Position numbers and translations under genes: made by a program
Shown here: piece after piece, positions 1-8,188 of the stretch
Layout of the letters: the number at the start of each line of letters is the position of its first letter
Numbering within the stretch: position 1 is the stretch's first letter
Notes under the pieces: generated by a model
What the model saw: the letters and a program-made list of their open reading frames with translations, nothing else
Told to the model about the DNA's origin: nothing
Databases searched by the model: none
DNA from: JBBDIO01 sp040880365
GTDB lineage: Bacteria > Chloroflexota > Anaerolineae > Caldilineales > Caldilineaceae
NCBI GenBank assembly: GCA_040880365.1
Contig: JBBDIO010000155.1
Location: 1-27,484, forward strand
Direction of reading: 5' to 3'
DNA length: 27,484 nucleotides

Positions 1-62
1 GGGCTGCTTTGTTGCCGGATACAGGCGATGCGCAGGATGCGGTGACACAGGATGGCGGGTAG
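1..62 (+). CDS. 3' tail of an unidentified plus-strand gene (partial)
   Basis: Reading from base 3, the plus strand is open for 19 codons and stops with TAG at 60-62; the peptide ends LPDTGDAQDAVTQDGG. It is too short to identify. The main reason to call it coding is a strong plus-strand intrinsic terminator about 55 bases downstream, which implies a plus-strand transcript arriving from outside the window. It would be the only plus-strand gene here and would converge on the isomerase-like gene that ends at 175. The polar, Asp/Gly-rich tail is compatible with an exposed C-terminus, but that is a guess. Confidence 0.4.
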   Translation, partial: AALLPDTGDAQDAVTQDGG

Positions 63-115
63 CGCGTAGGATTGATTGGTGCGCGCGTAGGGCAATTTAT
101 AACAGACGAAGTGGG

Positions 116-148
116 GGCGAGACAGGAGGTTTCTGTCTCGCCTTTTTT
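116..148 (+). terminator. Rho-independent terminator
   Basis: A perfect 10-bp stem, GGCGAGACAG (116-125) with CTGTCTCGCC (133-142), encloses a 7-base loop and is followed at once by TTTTTT (143-148). The U-run is on the plus strand, so it ends plus-strand transcription. On the minus strand the hairpin has no U-run after it, so it should not act as a strong terminator for the gene ending at 175. Confidence 0.9.
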
Positions 149-174
149 GCGGGAGCAGGTCGGATGCCTCGGGG

Positions 175-957
175 CTAGGTGACTTGCGCCCAGACCTCGG
201 CGAGCAGATCGCGCGTCACAGCCAGCCAGCGACGGTCGCCCAGAACTTGCAGCGTGATATCGCCATCATAGCGGAAGGTGCGCAATGTGCGCAGTTCGTG
301 GTCCAGCTGGATGCCGCCCTGGGAGGGTGCGCCCAGCGGCAGATATTGGGGGGTGGTGCCGTCATTGTCGCTTAGGTGAACAAGGCGCAGGCGGTCGCCC
401 AGGGCAAAGAGATAATCGCGCGTAAGGCTTTGGGGTACGCCCACGTTACTGTTGCCAATATCATAGGTGAACGCCAACCCCGGCGTGCGATGAAAGACCT
501 CGCGGAAATATTTCAGTTGGTGGCGGTTGTTGGCGCTGTTGATCAGGGCCAGCTCTACATTCTGGGCGCGTGCGTGCTGCACCAGAATTGCCAGCCATTG
601 TTGCGTAAACTGATAGCCATCGGCCTCGTTGAAATAGGCGGGCCAGCCCTGCCACAGCACAGAGAGTGTGGATCCGCCCAGGCGCGCCGTCGCATCGAGA
701 GACCGGCGCATTTCGTCGAGCGCAGCCTGACGCACCAGGGGCGAAGGGTTGGCGATGGGCAGGTAGGCCGCTGCCTGACAGTGTACGGATAAATTGAGCG
801 CGCCGACGGTGTCGGCAATCTTGCGCCAATCGGTCTGTTCCAGCGCAGCGCCGGGCGCGGCAAGCATGATGTCCACATAGTCAAAGCTATCGGTCGCGGC
901 GCGTTCAATTTCCGAGGTTATAGGGTGGGCGGGATTCGTCTGCACGCCGATGCGCAT
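175..957 (-). CDS. Xylose-isomerase-like TIM-barrel protein (sugar phosphate isomerase/epimerase family), divergent metal site
   Basis: A 260-residue protein starting MRIGVQTNP; GGAG lies about 8 bases before the ATG at 957, which fixes the start although the frame is open further upstream. Length, strand order and motifs (LSVHC around 57-60, FTYDIGNSN 163-171, RLVHLSDNDG 191-200, GDITLQV 232-238) match the AP-endonuclease-2/xylose-isomerase-like barrel family. Members usually bind a divalent metal through Glu, Asp, His and Glu. Here Ile139 replaces the Glu of the usual ENx strand, Asn169 the His after DIG, Tyr205 the His of the D-x-H-L-P loop, and Gln237 the last-strand Glu; Asp166, His59 and His194 remain. 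It may be non-catalytic or do different chemistry. It follows the membrane protein gene by 50 bases. The fold is fairly sure; no substrate can be named. Confidence 0.8.
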   Translation of the reverse strand: MRIGVQTNPAHPITSEIERAATDSFDYVDIMLAAPGAALEQTDWRKIADTVGALNLSVHCQAAAYLPIANPSPLVRQAALDEMRRSLDATARLGGSTLSVLWQGWPAYFNEADGYQFTQQWLAILVQHARAQNVELALINSANNRHQLKYFREVFHRTPGLAFTYDIGNSNVGVPQSLTRDYLFALGDRLRLVHLSDNDGTTPQYLPLGAPSQGGIQLDHELRTLRTFRYDGDITLQVLGDRRWLAVTRDLLAEVWAQVT

Positions 958-1007
958 CGCGGTCTCCAGTCGTGGGTCGGGGATGATCAGTCCGGCCTGT
1001 TGAGATG

Positions 1008-1754
1008 TTAGGCCGTGTGATCGTGTGTGGGCGATTCGGCAGGGTCTGCTTGCAAGGGACCAACGAGCCACCAGCCCGCGACCATGAACGCCAGCCCCGG
1101 TACAACCAGAAACGGACCCCAGCCCAGTTGGATCGGTATGGCATAGACGGCGGCAATTTCGGGCCAGGTGCTGTAGAGGGTCCACAGAGGGAGTGCGCCT
1201 GCCGCCAGGGCCAGGGCCAGCGATGCGATCCGGCCTACCAGGCGGGGTAAGTGGGCCAGGAAGGGACTGAGCAGGCTAGCTACAACGCAGAGGACCATTG
1301 TCAGCGTCTGGAGCTGGAATTCAGGTGTCAGTAGAATGCCGGGTGACCATGCTGGCGGTAGGAGAGTTAACGCGGTGGCGATTGCGCCTGCGACCAGAAC
1401 CAGACGCAGCCAGTAGGGATAGCGGTAGGCCGGACGCCAGGCGGACAGAGCCAGGTTCAGGCTGATGGCGACCGCGGGCAGATAGAAGGCTTCGCGCCAG
1501 ATCGTTAGCGTCTGATTGCGGATGCCCGGCAGAAACTTGATGAACTCGGCAACGTCGAGGCCGAGCACGGTCAAACCCGCAGTGGGATGCGCCAACCACG
1601 GTCCCCAATAGCCCAGAAAAACGAGCGCAGCGCCCAGGGGCAGGAATCCTCGTGCTATCCGCGTTGCCGCGGCGAAGTGGGAGTTCCTGCCCGGCGCAGG
1701 TGCAGATTCAGGTGCAGATGCAGGTGCGGTTATGTGTGTATCTTTCGCAGACAT
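1008..1754 (-). CDS. Polytopic membrane protein of unknown function
   Basis: A 248-residue protein with a polar, Ala/Pro-rich N-terminus of about 30 residues and then some six hydrophobic segments (near 36-50, 85-105, 115-130, 145-165, 172-192 and 212-232), so it should be an inner-membrane protein. The first loop contains GYWGPWLAHPTAGLTVLGLD followed by an EFIKFLPGIRN stretch; I do not recognise a named family. It starts 17 bases after the thioesterase stop and 50 bases before the isomerase-like gene, so the three probably share a transcript. An AAGGAG sequence is present upstream but rather far (about 13 bases) from the ATG. No transport or catalytic motif was seen. Confidence 0.75.
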   Translation of the reverse strand: MSAKDTHITAPASAPESAPAPGRNSHFAAATRIARGFLPLGAALVFLGYWGPWLAHPTAGLTVLGLDVAEFIKFLPGIRNQTLTIWREAFYLPAVAISLNLALSAWRPAYRYPYWLRLVLVAGAIATALTLLPPAWSPGILLTPEFQLQTLTMVLCVVASLLSPFLAHLPRLVGRIASLALALAAGALPLWTLYSTWPEIAAVYAIPIQLGWGPFLVVPGLAFMVAGWWLVGPLQADPAESPTHDHTA

Positions 1755-1771
1755 TGCCGGCTGGTTTCTCC

Positions 1772-2278
1772 TTACGCGTTGCGTGAACGGCGGGCCAGGC
1801 GCGTGGCTTGACGGGCCTGGCCTTCGGCAAAGCGGGCACGTTCGTCGTCGCTTTCCAGCACAAGCGGCGGCACGCCCGTAGGTTTGCGTGCGTCATCCAG
1901 CGCCACATAGACGAAATATGCGCTATTGGTATGTGTAATCTCGCCCGTGTGCAGACTTTCCGCCTCCACGCGCAGTTCTACTTCCAGGCTGGATGTGCCT
2001 ACGTAGGTCAAACGCCCATGAACCAGAAGCAGCTGCCCCAGACGAATCGGCTGATGAAAGTTGACGGTATCCACAGTCACCGTGACGCAGGGGCGGCGAG
2101 CATGGCGCGCCGCGACAATGCCGCCACATTCATCACAGAGCTTAAGGATGACGCCGCCATGCACAGTGCCCAGACTATTGGAATGTTCGGGCTGCATAAA
2201 CTGGGTGAGGGTCAGGGCGGATTTGCCCACGGTGTGGGGCGCAAGGGCAGACTGTTCTGCATTATCCCAAGTAGTCAC
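1772..2278 (-). CDS. Acyl-CoA thioesterase, hotdog fold (YciA/BACH type)
   Basis: A 168-residue single hotdog domain of the acyl-CoA thioesterase type, which hydrolyses acyl-CoA to free acid and CoA in the cytoplasm. The signature is NSLGTVHGGVILKLCDE (34-50), with Asn34 and Asp49 at the positions used for catalysis in this family, followed by the central sheet VTVTVDTVNFHQPIRLG and LLVHGRLTYVG. The C-terminus (about 145-168) is an Arg/Ala-rich charged helix. The start codon is GTG; AAGGAA six bases upstream supports it. It lies 58 bases after the glycosyltransferase stop and 17 bases before the membrane protein gene. The substrate chain length cannot be read from sequence. Confidence 0.87.
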   Translation of the reverse strand: MTTWDNAEQSALAPHTVGKSALTLTQFMQPEHSNSLGTVHGGVILKLCDECGGIVAARHARRPCVTVTVDTVNFHQPIRLGQLLLVHGRLTYVGTSSLEVELRVEAESLHTGEITHTNSAYFVYVALDDARKPTGVPPLVLESDDERARFAEGQARQATRLARRSRNA

Positions 2279-2336
2279 GGTGAATTCCTTTATTGGCTAT
2301 AGGTGCGGCACATGTGCGCCGGCAACAGGCAGCTGC

Positions 2337-3491
2337 TTAGGCCGCTAGCACATGCGCGTAGACATCCAGCAGCTGGCGGGCACTGCGCGCCCAGGTAAAG
2401 GCTTGGGCATGTGCCTGTCCTGCCTGTGCCAGATCGTGGCGCAGATTTTCATCCAGGGCAAGTTTCTCCAACCCTTCGGCAATGCTTTCCACATCCAGTG
2501 CGTTGACATAGTGGGCGCCCGGTCCGGCGGCTTCGGGCAGACAAGAGTTGTCGGCGGTGAGCACCGGCGTGCCACATGCCAGCGCCTCGACAATAGGCAA
2601 ACCAAAACCTTCGTAGAGCGAAGGATAGGCGAAGATCTGGGCCGCGCTGTAGAGGGTCGGGAGATCGGCGTCGTCGATGAAGCCGGGCAGGATGACCCAC
2701 TCTTCCAGGTGCAGGCGTTGTACCTGGGCAAAGATTTCGTCGAACAGCCAGCCTTTTGCCCCCCCGATCACCAGGCGATGGGGCAAGTGGGCGCGGCGGC
2801 GTGCCAGGTCGAAAGCCTGGATCAGGCGCACGTGATTCTTGCGCGGCTCCAGGCGGCTCACGGCCAGAATCAAAGGCGCGTCGCCGAGGTGATATTTGTG
2901 CCGGACCGCGGTCTGGGCCGCGGGGTCGGGCACAGGTCGAAAGTGGCTGTGATCGACCGCGCCCTGCACGACAGAGATGCGCGCAGGCGCAATCTGCCAT
3001 TGTTCCTGGAGGTCTTTGGCCGTATTTACGCTGTCGGCAATCAGATGGTCGGCGCGGCGCACACTGCGCGGCACCACCACGTTTAGATAGCGTTGCAGGC
3101 CGGGCATGGCGGCTTCGGGATAGAACAAAAACGCGAGATCGTGGACGGTGAGCACCGTGCGCCGGGCGCGGGAGGGTGCCAACACAAAATCGGTGGCGTG
3201 AAAGAGATCCAGCGGGCCGCCCGTAAACCATTCGATGGCTGGGAATGGTATGTTCAAGCGGTGCCAGAGCCGTACCAGGTCGCGCTCGCGCAGGGGCGTG
3301 GCATGTAGCGGCAGGGGGGCGGATGCGCGGGCCGCGGCGTCTGCGCCACCGGCGACAAACAGGCGAATATCGTAGGGATTTGTTCCCTGATTTTGCTGAA
3401 TTAGCGCGCGGATTTGGCCGCGAATGATACGGCCAATGCCTGCCTGTTGGCGTACGGCGGGCGTGTAGTCGATGGCGATGCGGCTAGACAT
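2337..3491 (-). CDS. Glycosyltransferase, GT4 family (GT-B fold)
   Basis: A 384-residue retaining glycosyltransferase that would transfer a sugar from a nucleotide-sugar donor to a growing surface glycan. The N-terminal acceptor domain starts SRIAIDYTP and carries QAGIGR, the glycine-rich loop common in this group; TVHDLAFLFYP is at 115-125. The C-terminal donor domain has VSRLEPRKNH (211-220) and the E-x7-E motif in YEGFGLPIVE (Glu294 and Glu302), the hallmark of GT4. The start at 3491 is chosen because homologous sequence begins there, although no clear Shine-Dalgarno is seen; the frame stays open upstream but only over the gtrA sequence. It follows gtrA by 22 bases, in one run with the ligase. 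The exact sugar is unknown. Confidence 0.9.
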   Translation of the reverse strand: MSSRIAIDYTPAVRQQAGIGRIIRGQIRALIQQNQGTNPYDIRLFVAGGADAAARASAPLPLHATPLRERDLVRLWHRLNIPFPAIEWFTGGPLDLFHATDFVLAPSRARRTVLTVHDLAFLFYPEAAMPGLQRYLNVVVPRSVRRADHLIADSVNTAKDLQEQWQIAPARISVVQGAVDHSHFRPVPDPAAQTAVRHKYHLGDAPLILAVSRLEPRKNHVRLIQAFDLARRRAHLPHRLVIGGAKGWLFDEIFAQVQRLHLEEWVILPGFIDDADLPTLYSAAQIFAYPSLYEGFGLPIVEALACGTPVLTADNSCLPEAAGPGAHYVNALDVESIAEGLEKLALDENLRHDLAQAGQAHAQAFTWARSARQLLDVYAHVLAA

Positions 3492-3513
3492 GGGCAACGG
3501 GCAAGCCAGCCAC

Positions 3514-3981
3514 TCACAGCCCCCGATAGGTCCACAGGCGATTGACGGTGAAATTCCAGAACAGTACGCACCCAATCGCAAAGAGCTTGGCGAAATTGTA
3601 GGAAACGGTGAAGCCGACCGCGACGCCAAATTCGGCGATCCAATAGGCCTCCAGCGCGTGGTGAATGCTGAGGAACACCAGTTGGTTCAAGCCCAAACCC
3701 ACCAGGCTGACGATCGCAAATTGGACCAATTGACCCGAGGCCTGCCGTTCGCGACTTTCGGGAAAAGTCCAGCGGCGGTTGAAATTGAAGTTTTGCACCA
3801 CGGCTGCGATAAAGCTGATGGCATTGGCCGTGAACAGAGAAAAGCCAAACAGCTGTACCAGGACGTTGAGTACAGTAAAATCGGTGACGGAACCCGCTCC
3901 GCCCACGATGGCAAATTTGATAAAGCGTTTGACTTCTTTGCGATTTGTGTTTGACAATGCGCGTGTCTGTAGGCTGGACAA
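3514..3981 (-). CDS. GtrA-like membrane protein
   Basis: A 155-residue protein with four predicted membrane helices (about 21-41, 47-66, 83-106 and 119-144), matching the GtrA family in length and motifs: RFIKFAIVGGAGSVTDF at the first helix, NFNFNRRWTF between helices 2 and 3, and NFTVNRLWTY at the end. GtrA proteins are thought to help move lipid-linked sugars across the membrane for glucosylation of surface polymers. The only start before the conserved part is a TTG at 3981, four bases after the ligase stop, with no obvious ribosome site, so translation is probably coupled to the gene before it. A second TTG eight codons later is possible. Confidence 0.87.
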   Translation of the reverse strand: MSSLQTRALSNTNRKEVKRFIKFAIVGGAGSVTDFTVLNVLVQLFGFSLFTANAISFIAAVVQNFNFNRRWTFPESRERQASGQLVQFAIVSLVGLGLNQLVFLSIHHALEAYWIAEFGVAVGFTVSYNFAKLFAIGCVLFWNFTVNRLWTYRGL

Positions 3982-3985
3982 GTGG

Positions 3986-5467
3986 CTAATTCACTTTCGC
4001 CATTTGTGGTGGTTCATTCGATGCCGATTGCAAAGTAAGCAGAATAGCAATCCACAGCGAAAGATGCAAAAACATACCCTGTACAAATAGGTTATCGAAC
4101 AGGCTGTGTATTGCCAAATGTGTCACTACGCCGAGTATGCCCACCGAAAGCGCCGCACGCCACCGATTGCTGCGCCGCGAGGCAAGATAGCTGCGATAGG
4201 CCAGCACAACGACACTTCCCCAGAGCCACAGGAAGACTGCCATTCCGAAAATGCCGGTTTCGGCCAGGGTGTTTAGATAGATATTGTGTGCATGGCCCAG
4301 CGACATTTCCCAGCGGGGGACGGCAAATGTGCTGTAAACCGCGTCGAAGTTGCCGGGACCCACGCCAAACCAGGGCGCGTAATCCCACATGCGCAGGGCA
4401 GCCAGCCAAAAGGCCAGGCGTTCGAGTATTGCGAAATTCTCGTCGGTAATTTCGGCGTCGATGGATGCCCCAAGTCCGAATTGGGCGGGGATATCGGAAA
4501 AACGCGCCAGAATATCGGGTGGCACCATGCGCATAAGGGGCGCGGCTGCACCAATCAGCAGGATAGTGGTCACGACGATCAAGGCGATGATGCGGACAAG
4601 GCGCGTACTGCTCACCCACATGACGACCAGCACGGCGGCCACTGCGCCCAGCCAGGCACCCCGGCTCCAACTCACCAGGAGGCCCGTACCGATAATGGGC
4701 ACTACTGTGCGGGCAATGCTCCATCCGGTAATATCGTGCCAGTGGACACGCCGCTTGCGCAGGGGCCGTACACTGAACCAGTTTAAGATGCTGACGGCGA
4801 CCGGAAGGGTGATCCCCATATAGCCGCCGAACGGGTTGGGCTGGCTGAAGCTGCCCGAAGCACGCATATATTGGCCCTGGATGATGAACCATTCGGGACC
4901 TACCATGAAATAGAACTGGTATATCCCCAGGAACGCCTGTGAGACTGCGCCTGCGAAGAGCGCCGACACCAGCCAGGGCACATGGTGATCGGCGTCGATC
5001 ATGGTTGGCAGCACTAGCAGGACCACGGTAAATTGGAGCCACTTGACGATTTCCAGCGCGGCATCGCCGATGTCAACCGCATTAAAGGCCGATAGATAAA
5101 GTGCGATGCAGTAGCCAAAGGCGGCAATGGCTACACCAGATATGCTGAATGTGACGCGTTCGCGGCGCACGGCGTCTACAAACCACAGTGTGAGCGCAAC
5201 AACCAGGAACAGGTCGGTGACACTGGCGACGCCCAGGCGAATTCCACTTGTCCAGGGTAGCGCGATGCCCAGGATGATCCAGATGAACCACGGATGGCGC
5301 AGGAGTACCAGTCCACCGGCCACGACGCCGATGGCAATCGGGATCCAGATCAGCGGCGCGAGGGCAATGATCACCGCGAAACCAAGCAGGCCGAGCGCGT
5401 GAATGATGGTCAGCGTGGAGAAAGGGCCAATATGAGTCAGTATATCGGTCGGGATGTGCTGTCGCAT
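3986..5467 (-). CDS. O-antigen ligase-like (Wzy_C/WaaL superfamily) membrane protein
   Basis: A 493-residue protein with about 11 hydrophobic segments and a large loop at about 310-390. It carries the superfamily landmarks: FSQPNPFGGYMGI (207-219), SWSRGAWLGA (266-275), GVGPGNF (368-374) and GHAHNIYLNTLAETGIFG (391-408), the last two lying in the periplasmic/external loop that holds the catalytic His in ligases and polymerases. Members join or polymerise lipid-linked glycans outside the membrane; which of the two this one does cannot be told from sequence. It is followed four bases later by gtrA and then by a glycosyltransferase, a coherent glycan block. The start ATG at 5467 lies 63 bases after pyrD, so it may be read from the pyrimidine transcript. 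Its ribosome site is weak. Confidence 0.87.
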   Translation of the reverse strand: MRQHIPTDILTHIGPFSTLTIIHALGLLGFAVIIALAPLIWIPIAIGVVAGGLVLLRHPWFIWIILGIALPWTSGIRLGVASVTDLFLVVALTLWFVDAVRRERVTFSISGVAIAAFGYCIALYLSAFNAVDIGDAALEIVKWLQFTVVLLVLPTMIDADHHVPWLVSALFAGAVSQAFLGIYQFYFMVGPEWFIIQGQYMRASGSFSQPNPFGGYMGITLPVAVSILNWFSVRPLRKRRVHWHDITGWSIARTVVPIIGTGLLVSWSRGAWLGAVAAVLVVMWVSSTRLVRIIALIVVTTILLIGAAAPLMRMVPPDILARFSDIPAQFGLGASIDAEITDENFAILERLAFWLAALRMWDYAPWFGVGPGNFDAVYSTFAVPRWEMSLGHAHNIYLNTLAETGIFGMAVFLWLWGSVVVLAYRSYLASRRSNRWRAALSVGILGVVTHLAIHSLFDNLFVQGMFLHLSLWIAILLTLQSASNEPPQMAKVN

Positions 5468-5530
5468 ATCGCTAGCTATCTGGGATTGCCACCTGAACTG
5501 ATCGTGTCACGCTCGCTGGTAGTGCGCTGG

Positions 5531-6517
5531 TTAGTGCGCATCGGGAACGGGCGCGCCGGTCGGCTGTGCGCTGAAAATCGGTTCGCGATGTGCCCGATTC
5601 TGGAGCGCGCCGATGTCGTGTGTGCCATGCGCGGCCATCCACTCGGCCAATTCGGCGCGGATTTGAAGCAGGGTATCGGGTCCACGATAGTGAATTGCAC
5701 TGCCCACCCCCACCAGTGTTGCGCCCGCCATGAGCATTTCTACAGCATCGGTGCCGGTGAGCACGCCGCCAGTGCCGATAATCGGGATAGTTGGGCAGGC
5801 TTTACGCACATCATACACGCATTTGAGCGCGATGGGCTTGAGCGCAGGCCCGCTGATGCCACCACTGCGGTTGGACAGGACCGGCGCGCCACTGGGCGCG
5901 TCGATGACCATGCCCGGCATGGTATTGATGGCACACAGCGCATCGGCACCCGCCTCGACGACGGCACAGGCAATGCGGGCCACGCTGGGCACATTCGGCG
6001 CCAGTTTCACAATTACGGGAATCGCCTGGTCTGCAACGGCGGCCTTGACCGCGGCTGTGACGGCGGCGGCGGCTTCGGGGTTGGCCGCGAATGGTTCACC
6101 GAATTCGCTGCCCACATTGGGGCACGAGATATTTACTTCCAGAAAGTCGGGTTGGGCGGTGGCGACGGTGGCGGCGACCTGGCCGAACTCTGCCGGTGTG
6201 CCTGCGAAAATGCTGGCGATTAGGTAAGCATCTTGCGCTGCGACCTGTACTCTGGCCGCGCGCAGCAATTCTGCTTCGGCGGCCGCGCCGGGGTTGGCAA
6301 GCCCAATTGCATTGAGCAGTCCATAGTGCCAATCGATACAACTAGGATTGACATGGCCGGGCCGTGGCGCCGGGCCACAGCTCTTGGCCGTCACCGCGCC
6401 ACAGCCTTGTGCGGCGGCGCGCGCCAATAGCGAAGTCGTTGAGCCCCAGATGCCGCTGGCAAGCACGAGGGGACTGGAGAGGGTCCGCCCCAGAAATTCC
6501 ACGCTTAAATTCGTCAT
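5531..6517 (-). CDS. pyrD: Dihydroorotate dehydrogenase, class 1B catalytic subunit
   Basis: A 328-residue FMN barrel that oxidises dihydroorotate to orotate, the fourth step of UMP synthesis. Key features are LASGIWG (19-25), AKSCGP (44-49), NAIGLANPG (69-77) for substrate contact, Cys132 in VNISCPNV as the catalytic base, Lys171 (IVKLAPN) and the FMN-phosphate loops IIGTGGV (246-252) and GVGSAI. Cysteine as base identifies class 1 enzymes, and the overall pattern is that of the NAD-linked 1B type, which normally works with the iron-sulfur flavoprotein PyrK; no pyrK lies in this window. The gene overlaps the pyrF-pyrE stop by ATGA, so the two are translationally coupled. About 25 C-terminal residues look like a dispensable tail. 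Confidence 0.93.
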   Translation of the reverse strand: MTNLSVEFLGRTLSSPLVLASGIWGSTTSLLARAAAQGCGAVTAKSCGPAPRPGHVNPSCIDWHYGLLNAIGLANPGAAAEAELLRAARVQVAAQDAYLIASIFAGTPAEFGQVAATVATAQPDFLEVNISCPNVGSEFGEPFAANPEAAAAVTAAVKAAVADQAIPVIVKLAPNVPSVARIACAVVEAGADALCAINTMPGMVIDAPSGAPVLSNRSGGISGPALKPIALKCVYDVRKACPTIPIIGTGGVLTGTDAVEMLMAGATLVGVGSAIHYRGPDTLLQIRAELAEWMAAHGTHDIGALQNRAHREPIFSAQPTGAPVPDAH

Positions 6518-8061
6518 TTTGTCGAGCTTTCTGCAAAAAACCGGCGCACAGATTGCGCTACATCGGGCGAAATGGTCCCCTGTTCCTCAAGCAGATTGAG
6601 GATATCGTGGATCTCGAAGACGGCGTGGGCGCGGATGCCTGCCTGCGCCAGCTTTTCGACGCCGCCTTGCGCGCGGTCGATGAGCACCAGACTATCTTCC
6701 ACCACCAGCCCGGCACTGCGCAAGGTTTCGGCGCTCTGAATAATGCTGCCGCCACTGGTGATGAGGTCTTCGATAATCAGGATGCGTTCGCCTGCGTGCC
6801 AGTTGCCTTCGATATTCTTGCCCAGTCCATAGGCTTTGGCCTCTTTGCGCGGGTAGATCATAGGGCAGCCGGTATACAAGGCGACTGCGGTCCCGATGGG
6901 CAGGGCGGCATAGGGCACGCCGGCCACCCGCTCGAAGGTAAGCCCCTGCATACGCTGGGCGTAGGCCTGGGCAACTTTTGCCAACAGGGGGGGATCGCTG
7001 ACCAGAAGCCGCAAGTCGATGTAAATCGGCGATTCAATGCCACTGGCAAGGGTAAAGGTGCCGAACTTGATGGCGCCCAGCTCGACCAGGCTCAGGGTCA
7101 GGTCTTTGAGAAAATCGGCGTGTGAATTGGCAGTTTCAGGCTCCGAGACAGAGGCTGGAACAGTCTGAATGTTGTCGCGTGCGTCTGTCGCGGCGGTCGC
7201 GTGGGGCGTCGGGGCCTGTTTTCGGCGCGTGTCGGTTCGCGCGCGGTCGATTGCTTCGCGAAATTGGCGCGCGGCGGCGCCTGGATCGTCGGTTTGGCTG
7301 ATACCGCGGCCCACATTGATGATAAGACCCATGTCATCGCTGCGCAGCCCGGCGTGGACGGTGGCTTCCAGCTCTCCGCCCTGCGCTCCGATGCCAGGCA
7401 CCAGGAACCAGGCGTCGGGCGCGGCCTGGCGCACGCTGTGCATGGCATCGGGATTCGTCGCACCCACCACCAGGGCTATGTTGGGTCCCCAGTGTATCGC
7501 GGCCCGCGCCACGTGAATATAAAGCGGTGCATTGCCCTCGCGATCTAACGTGTGCCAGTCGTGAATTTCCAGATGCTGAAAGTCTGCGCCGCCGGGATTT
7601 GAGGTGTGGCAGAGCACAAAAACGCCCTTATTCGTATAGTCGATGAACGGTTGGACGCTGTCGCGCCCCAGATAGGGACTGATGGTGACGGCATCGACCT
7701 GCCACATATCGAAACAGGCCTGGGCATATGCCTGGGCGGTGTTGCCGATATCGCCGCGTTTCACATCGAGAATAACCGGCACGTTGGCGGGAATGTGGGC
7801 GAGTGTCGCGCGCAGTAATTCGTGGCCTTCTGCGCCGTGCGCTTCATAGAAAGCAATGTTGGGCTTGTAGCAACAGGCCAGATCCGCAGTCGCTTCAATG
7901 ATGGCCTGATTCCAGCGCAATAGGCTGCGCGCGATGGGTTCATTGGGCGCGCGAAAACGGGCTGGGATGTTGGTGGGCGCAGGGTCCAGACCTACGCAAA
8001 GCAGGGACTCATTTTGGGCGACTGCTGCGTTCAGTGTGGCGAAAAAATCCAGTCCAGACAT
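6514..8061 (-). CDS. Bifunctional orotidine-5'-phosphate decarboxylase / orotate phosphoribosyltransferase (PyrF-PyrE fusion)
   Basis: A 515-residue fusion catalysing the last two steps of UMP synthesis. Residues 1-275 are a type-2 (PyrF2) OMP decarboxylase: LLCVGLDP (20-27), DVKRGDIGNTA (99-109) with the catalytic Lys/Asp set, VPGIGAQGGE (221-230) and IINVGRGIS (248-256) for phosphate binding. A polar Ala/Thr-rich linker of about 40 residues follows (276-315). Residues 316-515 are orotate phosphoribosyltransferase: SGIESPIYIDLR (340-351), YPRKEAKAYG (403-412) and the PRPP loop LIIEDLITSGGS (428-439). The order is decarboxylase first, opposite to animal and plant UMP synthase. AAAGGG sits upstream of the ATG at 8061. 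It overlaps pyrD by four bases. Confidence 0.94.
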   Translation of the reverse strand: MSGLDFFATLNAAVAQNESLLCVGLDPAPTNIPARFRAPNEPIARSLLRWNQAIIEATADLACCYKPNIAFYEAHGAEGHELLRATLAHIPANVPVILDVKRGDIGNTAQAYAQACFDMWQVDAVTISPYLGRDSVQPFIDYTNKGVFVLCHTSNPGGADFQHLEIHDWHTLDREGNAPLYIHVARAAIHWGPNIALVVGATNPDAMHSVRQAAPDAWFLVPGIGAQGGELEATVHAGLRSDDMGLIINVGRGISQTDDPGAAARQFREAIDRARTDTRRKQAPTPHATAATDARDNIQTVPASVSEPETANSHADFLKDLTLSLVELGAIKFGTFTLASGIESPIYIDLRLLVSDPPLLAKVAQAYAQRMQGLTFERVAGVPYAALPIGTAVALYTGCPMIYPRKEAKAYGLGKNIEGNWHAGERILIIEDLITSGGSIIQSAETLRSAGLVVEDSLVLIDRAQGGVEKLAQAGIRAHAVFEIHDILNLLEEQGTISPDVAQSVRRFFAESSTK

Positions 8062-8188
8062 TCAGTACAATCCCTTTCGTGGAACTTTGCTTTTGTGATT
8101 GCCCGCGCGGGGGGCGGTGATGAATTCGGGCCTTCAAGCACACATGGCGCGCGCCTACGCGCCGTCCAATTGATTTTTGGATCGGCCC

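Noticed and set aside
958..1185. N-terminal extension of the isomerase-like protein by 76 codons
   Set aside because: It would overlap the membrane protein gene by about 180 bases; family homology and a Shine-Dalgarno both place the start at 957.
2304..2320. Palindrome GCACATGTGC between the glycosyltransferase and thioesterase genes
   Set aside because: Only 10 bases are perfect and no T-run or promoter is nearby; within chance for the window length.
5294..6223. Plus-strand open frame of 309 codons opposite pyrD and the ligase
   Set aside because: It spans two well-supported minus-strand genes and their gap; its composition is that of an antisense frame.
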